NCBI RefSeq assembly: GCF_002868735.1
Contig: NZ_CP025612.1
Span: 1,182,501-1,246,500, forward strand
Reading direction: 5' to 3'
Origin: Niveispirillum cyanobacteriorum
GTDB lineage: Bacteria; Pseudomonadota; Alphaproteobacteria; Azospirillales; Azospirillaceae
Length of the DNA stretch: 64,000 bases
Positions within the stretch are counted from its first letter, which is position 1; every line of letters starts with the position of its first letter. Positions 20,055-28,893 of the stretch are shown here, piece by piece. The notes beneath the pieces were generated by a model that was not told where the DNA came from, ran no database searches, and worked only from the letters and a program-made list of their open reading frames with translations. The position numbers and the translations under genes are program-made.

Positions 20055-20092
20055 GAAACAAAAGGTCACATGCCGGACTGGGCATGTGACCT
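20055..20092 (-). terminator. Intrinsic terminator of the UPF0114 gene
   Basis: A 12-bp perfect stem (AGGTCACATGCC / GGCATGTGACCT, 6-nt loop) at 20063-20092, followed on the minus strand by TTTTGTTTC. It lies about 20 nt past the UPF0114 stop. The surrounding 19980-20060 stretch is AT-rich and probably also holds the promoter of the divergent binding-protein gene. Confidence 0.75.
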
Positions 20093-20111
20093 GACCCTGC
20101 TTAGGGGCCAA

Positions 20112-20621
20112 TCAAAGCCTAGACTTGTTCGACGAGGACAGCTTGTCCAGCCATCCCATCAGAACCGCCGAGACCACAAAGGTCAGGTGAATAATGACCA
20201 GCCACATCAGCTTGTCATTCGTCACCTTGTCGGCATCCATGAAGCTTTTCAGCAAATGGATGGAGGAGATCGCGACGATGGAGGCTGCAACTTTCACCTT
20301 CAACGTGCCGCTGTCCAGCTTACCCAGCCAGGACAGCTTCTCGTCATCCTCGCCCAATTCAATGCGGGACACGAAATTCTCATACCCGCTGATCATCACC
20401 ATGATGACGAGGCTGCCCACCAGCACCAGATCGACGAGCGTGAGTGCGGCCAAGATCAGGTCAGCCTCGGTTTCGCCGTAGAGCGCGTAACCGAACAGAT
20501 CCACCAATTCCACGCCAAACCTCACCGTAAAGGCGATGAGCACAAGGGCGAGGCATAGATACATCGGCACCAACAGCCAACGGCACGCATAAAGGGTGCG
20601 CTCAATGTAGCGTTCGATCAC
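20112..20621 (-). CDS. UPF0114 (YqhA) family membrane protein
   Basis: A 169-aa inner-membrane protein of the UPF0114/TIGR00645 family, whose function is not established. Family hallmarks are [20 protein letters not shown] at the start, [26 protein letters not shown] in the centre and [11 protein letters not shown]...[12 protein letters not shown] near the end. Three to four TM helices are visible. I chose the GTG at 20621, which has GGAGGAAG just upstream and gives the family's normal N-terminus. Upstream extensions add an Ala/Pro-rich tail. Confidence 0.85.
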   Translation of the reverse strand: MIERYIERTLYACRWLLVPMYLCLALVLIAFTVRFGVELVDLFGYALYGETEADLILAALTLVDLVLVGSLVIMVMISGYENFVSRIELGEDDEKLSWLGKLDSGTLKVKVAASIVAISSIHLLKSFMDADKVTNDKLMWLVIIHLTFVVSAVLMGWLDKLSSSNKSRL

Positions 20622-20785
20622 GGGGCTTCCTCCATCGGGTCGGGCGTGGGCAGCAGATGCCCCAGCGCCCGACACCTGTCAACCGCATCCGCGATGCACA
20701 AATTTTACGCACCGCAATCGGGCAACTTGCCCGTAACCGCGCCATGTGCCGACGGGCATCCCCAGCAATTCAGAGATTTTCTGTC

Positions 20786-20801
20786 TGGCACGGACTTTGC
20801 T
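20786..20801 (+). promoter_or_regulatory. Sigma-54 (-24/-12) promoter of the guanidine operon
   Basis: TGGCACGGACTTTGCT fits the RpoN consensus TGGCACGRNNNTTGCW at every fixed position, with the invariant GG at 20787-20788 and GC at 20799-20800. The expected start site near 20812 is about 10 nt before the riboswitch, so the whole aptamer would be transcribed. This implies activation by an enhancer-binding protein, most likely NtrC given the operon's role in nitrogen supply. I could not identify a clear NtrC site upstream. Confidence 0.8.
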
Positions 20802-20821
20802 GCTGTGCAGCGTATTAAAGG

Positions 20822-20930
20822 TGGCTAGGGTTCCGGTCGTGGATAACACGGTGTCTGGTCCGAGAGCTGCCGCCAGACACCACCCACCGGTGCCGTCTGG
20901 TACACGGCGGGACAAAAGCCCGGGAGATCG
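20822..20930 (+). ncRNA. Guanidine-I riboswitch (ykkC subtype 1)
   Basis: The RNA contains the conserved blocks of the ykkC class I aptamer in order: GGCTAGGGTTCCGG, then CTGGTCCGAGAG, then ACACGGCGGGACAAAAGC followed by CCGGGAGA. Spacing and block sequences match this family closely. The ligand of the class is the guanidinium ion, which turns expression on. It lies in the leader of an ABC importer/carboxylase operon, a typical genomic partner. GC-rich sequence (CCAACCCCAAAACCGGTTTGG) between the aptamer and the first gene may form the expression platform. Confidence 0.92.
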
Positions 20931-20996
20931 AGGTGGGTTGGCGCCCCCTTCCGGTCTCCGCCAACCCCAAAACCGGTTTGGAACGACAGGGGTTGG

Positions 20997-22073
20997 ATGA
21001 TGAAGACGCGCCGCTTCCTTGGAAAATTGACCGCCGGCCTGGTTGCCGCCTCGCTGCTCTCCCTTCCCGCCTATGCGGCGCCGAAGAAGGACTTCAAGCT
21101 GGCCTGGTCCATCTATGTCGGCTGGATGCCGTGGCAGTATGCCGCCGAGCAGGGCATCGTGAAGAAATGGGCCGACAAGTACGGCATCAAGATCGAGGTG
21201 GTGCAGTTCAACGATTATGTTGAAAGCATCAACCAGTACACTGCTGGCGCCTTTGACGCTGTTACCGTCACCAACATGGACGCCTTGTCCATCCCCGCCG
21301 CCGGTGGTGTCGACACCACCGCCGTCATCGTTGGTGACTTCTCCAACGGCAATGATGCGGTCATCCTGAAGGGCAAGGACAAGCTATCCGACATCAAGGG
21401 CCAGAAGGTCAATCTGGTGGAATATTCGGTCAGCCATTATCTGCTGACCCGCGCGCTGGAAAGCGTGAAGCTGACGGAAAAGAAGGATGTCAGCGTCGTT
21501 TCCACCTCCGACGCCGACATGGTTGCCGCCTGGTCCACGGCGGACGTGACAGCGGTGGTCACCTGGAACCCGCTGGTCGCCGAAATCCTGGCCACGCCGG
21601 GCGCCAAGAAGGTGTTCGACAGCAGCCAGATCCCCGGCGAGATCATCGACCTGACCGTCGCGAACACCGACGTGCTGAAGGACAATCCGGCCTTCGGCAA
21701 GGCGCTGGCAGGCATCTGGTACGAAACCATGGCCCTGATGTCCGCCGACACGCCTGCCGGTGTTGCTGCTCGCACCGCCATGGGTAAGGCGTCGGGCACC
21801 GACCTGGCCGGGTATGAGGCGCAGTTGAAGGCCACCCGCATGTTCTACAAGCCCGCGGACGCGCTGGCTTTCGTGCGCGGGGCCGAACCGAAGGTCACCA
21901 TGCAGAAGGTCGCAGGCTTCCTGTTCGACCACGGCCTGCTGGGCAATGGCGCGCCGTCGGCGGAAGCCGTGGGGATCGAGTTCCCGGGCGGTGTCACCTA
22001 CGGAAACGCCAAGTTCGTGAAGCTCCGTTTCACCGACACCTACATGGCGGCGGTAGCGGACGGGAAGCTGTAA
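20997..22073 (+). CDS. Guanidine-type ABC transporter, substrate-binding protein
   Basis: A 358-aa periplasmic binding protein of the taurine/nitrate-like group that accompanies urea-carboxylase-type operons. The signal peptide RRFLGKLTAGLVAASLLSLPAYA is followed by FKLAWSIYVGWMPWQYAAEQ, NQYTAGAFDAVTVTNMDAL and TADVTAVVTWNPLVAEI, all typical of this family. The guanidine-I riboswitch upstream makes guanidine the likely ligand, rather than urea. Two adjacent ATG codons (20997, 21000) are possible starts. An inverted-repeat cluster separates it from the permease gene. Confidence 0.88.
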   Translation: MMKTRRFLGKLTAGLVAASLLSLPAYAAPKKDFKLAWSIYVGWMPWQYAAEQGIVKKWADKYGIKIEVVQFNDYVESINQYTAGAFDAVTVTNMDALSIPAAGGVDTTAVIVGDFSNGNDAVILKGKDKLSDIKGQKVNLVEYSVSHYLLTRALESVKLTEKKDVSVVSTSDADMVAAWSTADVTAVVTWNPLVAEILATPGAKKVFDSSQIPGEIIDLTVANTDVLKDNPAFGKALAGIWYETMALMSADTPAGVAARTAMGKASGTDLAGYEAQLKATRMFYKPADALAFVRGAEPKVTMQKVAGFLFDHGLLGNGAPSAEAVGIEFPGGVTYGNAKFVKLRFTDTYMAAVADGKL

Positions 22074-22078
22074 GCAGC

Positions 22079-22175
22079 ACCGTAGGTCAGGTGCAGCCAA
22101 AGGCGCGCCCTGACAGATAAGGTTTCCAGTCCATTACCGTCAGGGCGAGGCTTTCGCCTCGACCTGACCTACGGT
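22079..22175 (+). repeat. Nested inverted-repeat element between binding-protein and permease genes
   Basis: The 115-nt gap contains a 14-bp inverted repeat ACCGTAGGTCAGGT (22079-22092) / ACCTGACCTACGGT (22162-22175). Inside it is a 9-bp repeat CGCCCTGAC (22106-22114) / GTCAGGGCG (22139-22147) and a CGAGGC-TTTC-GCCTCG hairpin (22146-22161). This looks like a REP/BIME-type palindromic unit. Located after the binding-protein gene, it could stabilise the upstream mRNA and lower permease expression. Confidence 0.65.
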
Positions 22176-22200
22176 TCCTCCTGCTCTCGTGTGTGACCCT

Positions 22201-23022
22201 ATGCGTCTGATCAACCGACGTCCCGACCGCACAAGCTGGCTACTGCTGGCGGCCCTGCCCTTTGTGGCGGTGCTGGTGGCCTATGCAATGGGGTCGGCGG
22301 TGCGGCTGGCGGAAAACCCGGCGGACAAGTTGCTGCCGGGTCTGACCGCCTTTGCCGATGCCATCGACCGCATGGCCTTTACCGCCGACAAGCGCACAGG
22401 CGACGTCCTGCTGTGGCTGGATACCGGCGCCTCGCTGGCCCGGCTGGCGGTGGGTATCGCCATTGCGGCGGCGGGCGGCTTGCTGGTCGGGCTGTCGGCG
22501 GGTCTGCTGCCCTATGTCCGGGCTACGCTTGCACCCTTCGTCACGGTGGTGTCGATGGTGCCGCCGCTGGCTGTTCTGCCCATCCTTTTCATCATGGTGG
22601 GGCTGGGGGAGGCATCCAAGATCACGCTGATCGTGGTGGGTGTGCTGCCCTGCCTGATCCGCGATCTGATGTTGAAGATCGACGATCTGCCACGACAGCA
22701 ATTGATCAAGGCACAGACCCTGGGGGCCAATAGCTGGACCATCGCAATCCGGGTGGTGCTGCCGCAAATCCTGCCCCGCCTGATCGACAGCATCCGCCTG
22801 AACCTCGGTCCCGCCTGGCTATTCCTGATTTCGGCAGAGGCGATTGCCAGTGAAAGCGGCCTTGGCTATCGCATCTTCCTGGTTCGCCGCTATCTGGCCA
22901 TGGATGTTATCCTGCCCTATGTCGCCTGGATCACGTTGCTGTGCTTCCTGATGGATCTGGGCTTGCGGGTGCTGCAACGCCGCGCCTTCCCCTGGTTTGA
23001 GGACGCGAGGGCCGGGGCATGA
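22201..23022 (+). CDS. Guanidine-type ABC transporter, permease
   Basis: A 273-aa inner-membrane permease of the BPD_transp_1/SsuC-like group with six to seven TM helices. The cytoplasmic coupling loop (EAA motif) corresponds to QLIKAQTLGANSWTIAIRVVLPQILP. Another conserved region is VSMVPPLAVLPILFIMVGLGE. It forms the channel of the importer with the neighbouring ATPase, whose start overlaps its stop by 4 nt. The ATG at 22201 is preferred; a GTG at 22189 in frame is an alternative, and neither has a strong ribosome-binding site. Confidence 0.88.
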   Translation: MRLINRRPDRTSWLLLAALPFVAVLVAYAMGSAVRLAENPADKLLPGLTAFADAIDRMAFTADKRTGDVLLWLDTGASLARLAVGIAIAAAGGLLVGLSAGLLPYVRATLAPFVTVVSMVPPLAVLPILFIMVGLGEASKITLIVVGVLPCLIRDLMLKIDDLPRQQLIKAQTLGANSWTIAIRVVLPQILPRLIDSIRLNLGPAWLFLISAEAIASESGLGYRIFLVRRYLAMDVILPYVAWITLLCFLMDLGLRVLQRRAFPWFEDARAGA

Positions 23023-23849
23023 CACAGATTTCCGTTCGCAATGTCTGGAAGGAATATGGGGAGCAGGTGGTCCTGGAACAGATCAACCTGGAGATCGCCC
23101 CGCGTTCCTTTGTGGCCCTGGTCGGCCCGTCCGGCTGTGGCAAAACCACCTTTCTGCGCATGCTGCTATCGCAGGAGGTGCCGACCAAGGGCGAAATCCT
23201 GATCGACGGCGTACCCATTTCGCCCGAACCCGGCCCTGACCGGGGGGTGGTGTTTCAGCGCTATTCCGTGTTCCCGCACCTGACCGTGCTGGGCAATGTG
23301 CTGCTGGGCGCGGAACTGAAGGGCGGCGGCGTCCTGGGCCGACTGTTCGGTGCCGCCCGCCGCCAGGCCAAGGATGACGCCGTGCGGCTGCTTGACGCGG
23401 TCGGCTTGTCCCATGCGCTGGACAAATACCCGGCCCAGCTCTCAGGCGGCATGCAGCAGCGGCTGGCCCTGGCTCAGGCCTTGATTGCCAAGCCCAAGGT
23501 GCTGCTGCTCGATGAACCGTTCGGCGCGCTGGACCCCGGTATCCGGGGGGATGTGCATAAGCTGATGCGCAAGCTCTGGCACGAGCATCCGATGACCGTG
23601 GTCATGGTCACCCATGATCTGTCCGAGGCCTTCCACCTGGGCACCCGAGTCATCGCTTTTGATCGCCGCCGCAACCTGCCGGAAGAACGGCTGCGCTATG
23701 GCGCCAGTATTACCAACGATATTGAGGTCTGGCCCCGTCGGGTGGCGGGCAATCCAGGCTTCGGTAAAGACCCCAATCCGCCCCGCCGGGACGACCCGGC
23801 CGCTGTCGACGGGCAACCGGACCGGGACGACCCGGCCGACGCCGCGTGA
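23019..23849 (+). CDS. Guanidine-type ABC transporter, ATP-binding protein
   Basis: A 276-aa ABC ATPase: Walker A GPSGCGKTT, Q-loop VFQRYSVFP, signature LSGGMQQRLALAQAL, Walker B VLLLDEPFGALD and switch His in MVTHDLSEAF. It energises the adjacent permease. The C-terminal 40 residues after the ATPase core are Pro/Asp/Arg-rich and contain a repeated RDDPA unit, encoded by a 17-bp direct repeat (23786-23802 and 23822-23838). This tail is unlikely to be part of the fold. Confidence 0.9.
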   Translation: MTQISVRNVWKEYGEQVVLEQINLEIAPRSFVALVGPSGCGKTTFLRMLLSQEVPTKGEILIDGVPISPEPGPDRGVVFQRYSVFPHLTVLGNVLLGAELKGGGVLGRLFGAARRQAKDDAVRLLDAVGLSHALDKYPAQLSGGMQQRLALAQALIAKPKVLLLDEPFGALDPGIRGDVHKLMRKLWHEHPMTVVMVTHDLSEAFHLGTRVIAFDRRRNLPEERLRYGASITNDIEVWPRRVAGNPGFGKDPNPPRRDDPAAVDGQPDRDDPADAA

Positions 23850-23863
23850 GGGAGGGAGCCACC

Positions 23864-24679
23864 ATGCCCCGCCAGACCCCAGAACAGATTGCCACCAACC
23901 GTGCCCGTTACCTGGAACTGAAGGCAGCCGCGTCGGGACGCGCCCCCCTGGTCCTGCCCCCGCCCACCCCGCGCGACGCCGCCCCGCCCAGCGCCGATAC
24001 TGTAACCCTGTCGGAAACGCTGCCCGGCGGCTGGTACTGGACTGGCATCATCCGGCGGGGCCAAGTGCTGCGCATCGCCAACCCCGCGGGAACGCCCGGC
24101 GTGTCGCTGCTGGCCTGGAATTTGGCCGACACGTCGGAACGGTACAACCATGCCGACACGATCAAGATTCAGTGGACGGCGGAACTGCGTAAGGGCCGGG
24201 TCCTGTTCTCCGACATGGGCCGGGTGCTGCTGTCGATTGTGGAGGATAGCAGCGGCAGGCACGACACGGTCGTGGGTGGTTCCACCCCGGCGTCCGTTGC
24301 CCGCACCTATGGCGCTGACAGCGGCGTGCGCAATGCGCGCGAAAATTTCATCCTGGCGGTCGGCAAACATGGCCTGAGCCAGCGCGATATTCCGCCCTGC
24401 ATCACCTTCTTCGCCCCCGTCACCGTCACGGCGGAGGGCCGGTTCAGCTTTGATGCCGCTGGCGTCACGCCGGGTGATTTCGTGTCGCTGCGGGCGGAGA
24501 TGGATTTGATCCTGGCCATTTCCAACACGCCCCACCCGCTGGCCCCCGCCGTGTCCCCGGTGCCCGTGGAACTGACCATCCACAGCGCACCCGCCGCCGG
24601 TCCCGACGATTTGTGCCGGACTGCCACGGCAGAGGCCGCGCGCGGGTTCGTCAACACCGACGCCTATCTGTCGGCCTGA
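23864..24679 (+). CDS. Carboxyguanidine deiminase subunit (urea carboxylase-associated protein 1, DUF1989)
   Basis: A 271-aa DUF1989 protein. With the next gene product it forms the heteromeric enzyme that converts carboxyguanidine to allophanate and ammonia; older annotations call it urea amidolyase-associated protein 1. Family features are GGWYWTGIIRRGQVLRIANP, SLLAWNLADTSERYNHADT and NARENFILAVGKHGLSQRDI. The ATG at 23864 follows GGGAGGGAG; earlier codons overlap the ATPase tail. It is encoded directly between the importer and the second subunit. Confidence 0.9.
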   Translation: MPRQTPEQIATNRARYLELKAAASGRAPLVLPPPTPRDAAPPSADTVTLSETLPGGWYWTGIIRRGQVLRIANPAGTPGVSLLAWNLADTSERYNHADTIKIQWTAELRKGRVLFSDMGRVLLSIVEDSSGRHDTVVGGSTPASVARTYGADSGVRNARENFILAVGKHGLSQRDIPPCITFFAPVTVTAEGRFSFDAAGVTPGDFVSLRAEMDLILAISNTPHPLAPAVSPVPVELTIHSAPAAGPDDLCRTATAEAARGFVNTDAYLSA

Positions 24680-24697
24680 TCGGGGGAGGGAAATATC

Positions 24698-25348
24698 ATG
24701 ACCAACAGCACATTCACCCCCGTCCTGTCCAACCGCGACAGCGCCACCGCCATCCAGGATGAGATGATCCAGGCGGAACATCCCTGGTCCGGCATCGTGC
24801 GCAAGGGTCAGGTCTTCCGCATCATCGACAGTGAGGGCTGTCAGGCCGTCGACACCCTGTTCTATAGTCTGGCCGATCACACCGAACGCTACAGCGCTCA
24901 GGATACCGTGCTGGCCCAGGGCACGCCCTATATCGGGCCGGGATCGGTGCTCTATTCCAACCGGGGCAACCCGTTGGCGACCGTCATTGCCGATACCAGC
25001 GGCAGCCATGACACGTCCGCCGGGGCCTGTTCTTGCGAAAGCAATACAGTACGCTTTGGGCATCAGACCAAATACATGCACGCCTGTCGGGAAAATTTCC
25101 TGATTGCCGTATCGCGTCATGGCATGGGCAAGCGCGATATCGTGCCCAACATCAATTTCTTCATGAATGTGCCCATCGACCCCGACGGCACGCTGGCCAT
25201 CGCCGATGGTGTGTCATCGGGTGGGGATTATGTGGAGATGGTCGCGCATCAGGATCTGCTCTGCGTCATTTCCAACTGTCCCCAGGTGAATAATCCCTGC
25301 AACGCCTTCGACCCCACACCCATTCGGGTGCTGGTCTGGGCTGACTGA
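24698..25348 (+). CDS. Carboxyguanidine deiminase subunit (urea carboxylase-associated protein 2, DUF1989)
   Basis: A 216-aa DUF1989 protein, paralogous to the preceding one (compare WSGIVRKGQVFRIIDSEG and FYSLADHTERYSAQDT). It has Cys/His-rich segments, AGACSCESNTVRFGHQTKYMH split around residue 115, NCPQVNNPCN at the C-terminus and HACRENFLIAVSRHGMGKRD, which likely hold a metal or catalytic Cys missing from the first subunit. It is the probable catalytic half of the deiminase. It starts 18 nt after its partner behind GGGGGAGGG. Confidence 0.9.
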   Translation: MTNSTFTPVLSNRDSATAIQDEMIQAEHPWSGIVRKGQVFRIIDSEGCQAVDTLFYSLADHTERYSAQDTVLAQGTPYIGPGSVLYSNRGNPLATVIADTSGSHDTSAGACSCESNTVRFGHQTKYMHACRENFLIAVSRHGMGKRDIVPNINFFMNVPIDPDGTLAIADGVSSGGDYVEMVAHQDLLCVISNCPQVNNPCNAFDPTPIRVLVWAD

Positions 25349-25368
25349 CGGCAATCGGGGGCACATCA

Positions 25369-28300
25369 ATGTTCACCAAGGTCCTGATCGCCAATCGTGG
25401 CGAGATTTGCGCGCGGGTGGTCAAAACCCTGCGGCGCATGGGTATCGCGTCGGTCGCCGTCTATTCCGACGCTGACCGTTTCACCCTGCCCGTGCTGTCG
25501 GCGGATGAGGCGGTGCATATCGGCCCGTCTCCGGCCAAGCAGTCCTATCTGGATATCGACGCCGTCATCGCCGCCTGCAAGGCAACAGGGGCACAGGCGG
25601 TTCATCCCGGCTATGGCTTCCTGTCGGAAAATGCCGGGTTTGTGGAACGGCTGAACGCAGCGGGCATCACCTTCATCGGCCCGCGTGTGGAGCATCTTCA
25701 GGGCTTCGGCCTGAAACACACAGCACGCGCCCTGGCCAAGGCGGCGGGTGTGCCCCTGCTGCCCGGCACCGACATTCTGGAAGATGCGGAGGCAGCGCAG
25801 GCCGCCGCGGCCGAGATCGGCTTCCCCGTTATGCTGAAAAGTACCGCGGGCGGCGGTGGCATCGGCATGCAGCTTTGCCACAGCGCCGACGAACTGGCGG
25901 CCAAGTTCGCGGCTGTTCAGCGCATGGCCACCAGCAGCTTTGGCGACGCGCGCGTCTATCTGGAACGGTTCGTGGCCGAGGCGCGGCATGTCGAGGTGCA
26001 GATTTTCGGCGATGGCAAGGGCGGGGTCGTGGCGCTCGGCGAACGCGACTGTTCGCTGCAGCGCCGCAATCAGAAGGTGGTGGAGGAAACCCCCGCCCCC
26101 GGCCTACCCGACGCGGTGCGCCTGCACCTGCGCGATGCCGCCATCGCCCTGGGTCAGTCGGTGAAATATGCCTCTGCCGGCACGGTGGAGTTCATCTATG
26201 ATGTGGCCCGCGCCCAGGTCTATTTTCTGGAGGTGAATACGCGGCTGCAGGTCGAACATCCGGCGACAGAGGCTGTGTTCGGCGTCGATCTGGTGGAATG
26301 GATGGTGCGGCAGGCCGCCGGTGATTTCACCCTGCCCCCCCAGGAAAGCCTGATCCCGCAGGGGGCCGCGATTGAGGTCCGGCTTTACGCCGAAAACGCG
26401 GCGGCGGACTTCCGCCCCTCCACGGGCCTGTTGACCGAGGTGACCTTTCCCACCGACATCCGCGTCGATGGCTGGGTCGCCACCGGCACCGAGGTCACCG
26501 CGAATTACGATCCAATGCTGGCCAAGCTGATCGTGCATGCCGACAGCCGCGATGCCGCCATCGACAAGCTGTCCACCGCACTCTCCGCCAGCCGCGTGGC
26601 GGGCATTGAAACCAACCTTTCCTACCTGTCCGCCATCATCGGGTCGGACATTTTCCGACAGGGTAAAGTCGCCACCTCCGTCCTGAAGGATTTCGCCTTC
26701 ACCCCGGCCACGGTGGAGGTGCTGTCGCCGGGTGCCCAGACCTCGGTTCAGGATTGGCCGGGGCGGTTGGGCTATTGGGATGTCGGTGTGCCGCCATCGG
26801 GACCGATGGATGACAAATCCTTCCGTCTGGCCAACCGGTTGTTGGGCAATGCCGAGGGGACAGCGGCGCTGGAATGCACGCTGACCGGGCCGAGCTTGCG
26901 TTTCAACGCCGATGCCACCATCGCCCTGACCGGGGCCGTGATGGCCGCCACCCTGGACGGCGCCCCTGTGTCCCATGGCACCCCAGTCGCCATCAAGGCC
27001 GGGCAAACCCTGGCGCTCGGCCGTATTCAGGGGGCCGGGCAGCGCACTTATCTGGCAGTCGCCGGTGGCTTTGATGCGCCCACATATCTGGGATCAAAGG
27101 CCACCTTCGCCCTGGGCCGGTTTGGCGGCCATGCCACGGGCTGCCTGAAGGCGGGTGACACGCTGGCGCTGGCCGGGATGCCGGTGGGTCCGGCGGAAAT
27201 GCCCGCCCTGCCCGTGCTCTCCAATGACTGGTACTTGTCCGTGCATTATGGACCGCACGGCGCACCCGATTTTTTCCAGGAAGACGACATCGCCGACCTG
27301 TTCGCCGCGACCTATGAGGTGCATTTCAATTCCGCCCGCACCGGTGTGCGCCTGATCGGCCCCCGCCCGAAATGGGCACGGGCCGATGGCGGAGAGGCGG
27401 GGCTGCACCCGTCCAACATCCATGACAATGCCTATGCCATTGGTGCCGTCGATTTCACCGGCGACATGCCGATCATCTTAGGCCCCGATGGGCCCAGCCT
27501 GGGCGGCTTTGTCTGCCCCGTGGTCGTGGCCAAGGATGATCTATGGAAGGTCGGGCAGTTGCGACCCGGCGACAAGGTGCGGTTCGTGCCTGTCGCGGTA
27601 ACACCGCCCAGCGCGCCCGCCATCATCACCCACGCCACGCTGCCCTCCCCCATCCTGTCGCGCATCGACGGGCCGGTGCCGGTCGTCTACCGCCGGGCAG
27701 GGGATGATTATCTGCTGGTGGAATATGGACCGATGGCGCTGGATCTGGGCCTGCGGCTGCGCGTGCATCTGCTGGTTACGGCGCTCCGCGCCCGCGCCCT
27801 GCCCGGCATCATCGATCTGACGCCCGGCATACGCTCTCTACAGGTTCATTACGATAGTGGAACGCTGAAGTTACCCACGCTGTTGAGTGTTCTGGCGGAG
27901 ATCGAGGCCGGCCTGGGCAGCATTGAACAGGCCAAAGTGCCCAGCCGCATCGTGCATCTGCCCCTGTCCTGGAACGACCCCCAGGTCCGGCTGGCAATGA
28001 CAAAATATCAGGAACTGGTGCGGGCCGACGCCCCCTGGTGCCCGGACAATATCGAGTTCATCCGCCGTATCAACGGCTTGGACAGCCAGGAAGATGTGAA
28101 GCGCGTCGTCTTTGACGCCTCCTACCTTGTCTATGGGTTGGGCGACGTCTATCTAGGGGCACCCGTTGCCACCCCGCTGGACCCGCGCCACCGGCTGGTG
28201 ACGACCAAATACAATCCCGCACGCACCTGGACACCGGAGAATGCCGTCGGCATCGGCGGGGCCTATATGTGCATCTATGGCATGGAGGGGCCGGGCGGAT

Positions 28301-28893
28301 ACCAACTGTTTGGCCGCACCATCCAGGTGTGGAATTCCTGGCGCAGCACGCCGCCGTTCCAGCGGGGCAGCCCCTGGCTGCTGCGCTTCTTTGACCAAAT
28401 TCGTTTCTTTCCCGTAACGGAACAGGAATTGGCGGAGGCGCGCGAGGCCTTCCCCCATGGCCGTTACCCCGTGCGGATTGAGGAAACCACCCTGGATTAT
28501 GCCGACCATCTGCGTTTCCAGGCCGACAATGCCAACAGCATCGACGCCTTCAAAACCCGCCAGCAGGCGGCGTTTGAGGCCGAGCGGGAGGATTGGAAAT
28601 CCCGGGGTCTGGACAGTTTCGTCAGCGATGATGGCGGCCCAACAGCCGACGCCACCGCCCTTCCCGACGGTTGTTCCGGTATCGAAACTGGTGTGACGGG
28701 CAATGTCTGGAAGGTGATGGTGGAGCCGGGCCAGGTAGTGGCCGCCGGTGACACCATCCTGATCCTGGAAAGCATGAAGATGGAGATGGAGGTCAAGGCC
28801 GCGACGGCGGGCCGGATACGGGAAGTAACCGTCAAGCCGGGCCGCACCGTCAATGCCGGTCAGACCGTCGCCATTCTGGAGGATATTGCCTGA
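25369..28893 (+). CDS. Biotin-dependent guanidine (urea-type) carboxylase
   Basis: A 1174-aa multidomain carboxylase. The biotin carboxylase domain is N-terminal (about 1-450: KVLIANRGEICARVVKTLRR, the ATP-grasp KSTAGGGGIGMQ and FLEVNTRLQVEHPATE). An allophanate-hydrolase-subunit-2-like and a subunit-1-like carboxyltransferase region follow (about 460-1080), and a biotin carrier domain with ESMKMEME ends the protein. Homologues are annotated urea carboxylase, but those in guanidine-riboswitch operons prefer guanidine. The riboswitch and deiminase genes argue for that here. The start ATG is 21 nt after the deiminase gene, and its stop overlaps the start of the allophanate hydrolase gene. Confidence 0.93.
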   Translation: MFTKVLIANRGEICARVVKTLRRMGIASVAVYSDADRFTLPVLSADEAVHIGPSPAKQSYLDIDAVIAACKATGAQAVHPGYGFLSENAGFVERLNAAGITFIGPRVEHLQGFGLKHTARALAKAAGVPLLPGTDILEDAEAAQAAAAEIGFPVMLKSTAGGGGIGMQLCHSADELAAKFAAVQRMATSSFGDARVYLERFVAEARHVEVQIFGDGKGGVVALGERDCSLQRRNQKVVEETPAPGLPDAVRLHLRDAAIALGQSVKYASAGTVEFIYDVARAQVYFLEVNTRLQVEHPATEAVFGVDLVEWMVRQAAGDFTLPPQESLIPQGAAIEVRLYAENAAADFRPSTGLLTEVTFPTDIRVDGWVATGTEVTANYDPMLAKLIVHADSRDAAIDKLSTALSASRVAGIETNLSYLSAIIGSDIFRQGKVATSVLKDFAFTPATVEVLSPGAQTSVQDWPGRLGYWDVGVPPSGPMDDKSFRLANRLLGNAEGTAALECTLTGPSLRFNADATIALTGAVMAATLDGAPVSHGTPVAIKAGQTLALGRIQGAGQRTYLAVAGGFDAPTYLGSKATFALGRFGGHATGCLKAGDTLALAGMPVGPAEMPALPVLSNDWYLSVHYGPHGAPDFFQEDDIADLFAATYEVHFNSARTGVRLIGPRPKWARADGGEAGLHPSNIHDNAYAIGAVDFTGDMPIILGPDGPSLGGFVCPVVVAKDDLWKVGQLRPGDKVRFVPVAVTPPSAPAIITHATLPSPILSRIDGPVPVVYRRAGDDYLLVEYGPMALDLGLRLRVHLLVTALRARALPGIIDLTPGIRSLQVHYDSGTLKLPTLLSVLAEIEAGLGSIEQAKVPSRIVHLPLSWNDPQVRLAMTKYQELVRADAPWCPDNIEFIRRINGLDSQEDVKRVVFDASYLVYGLGDVYLGAPVATPLDPRHRLVTTKYNPARTWTPENAVGIGGAYMCIYGMEGPGGYQLFGRTIQVWNSWRSTPPFQRGSPWLLRFFDQIRFFPVTEQELAEAREAFPHGRYPVRIEETTLDYADHLRFQADNANSIDAFKTRQQAAFEAEREDWKSRGLDSFVSDDGGPTADATALPDGCSGIETGVTGNVWKVMVEPGQVVAAGDTILILESMKMEMEVKAATAGRIREVTVKPGRTVNAGQTVAILEDIA

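Noticed and set aside
20700-20760. NtrC binding sites upstream of the sigma-54 promoter
   Set aside because: TGCAC and GCACC words occur but are not arranged as the required inverted repeat, so I do not call a site.
25369-28893. Plain urea carboxylase assignment
   Set aside because: The guanidine-I riboswitch and both carboxyguanidine deiminase subunits make guanidine the better substrate call, although urea activity cannot be excluded from sequence.
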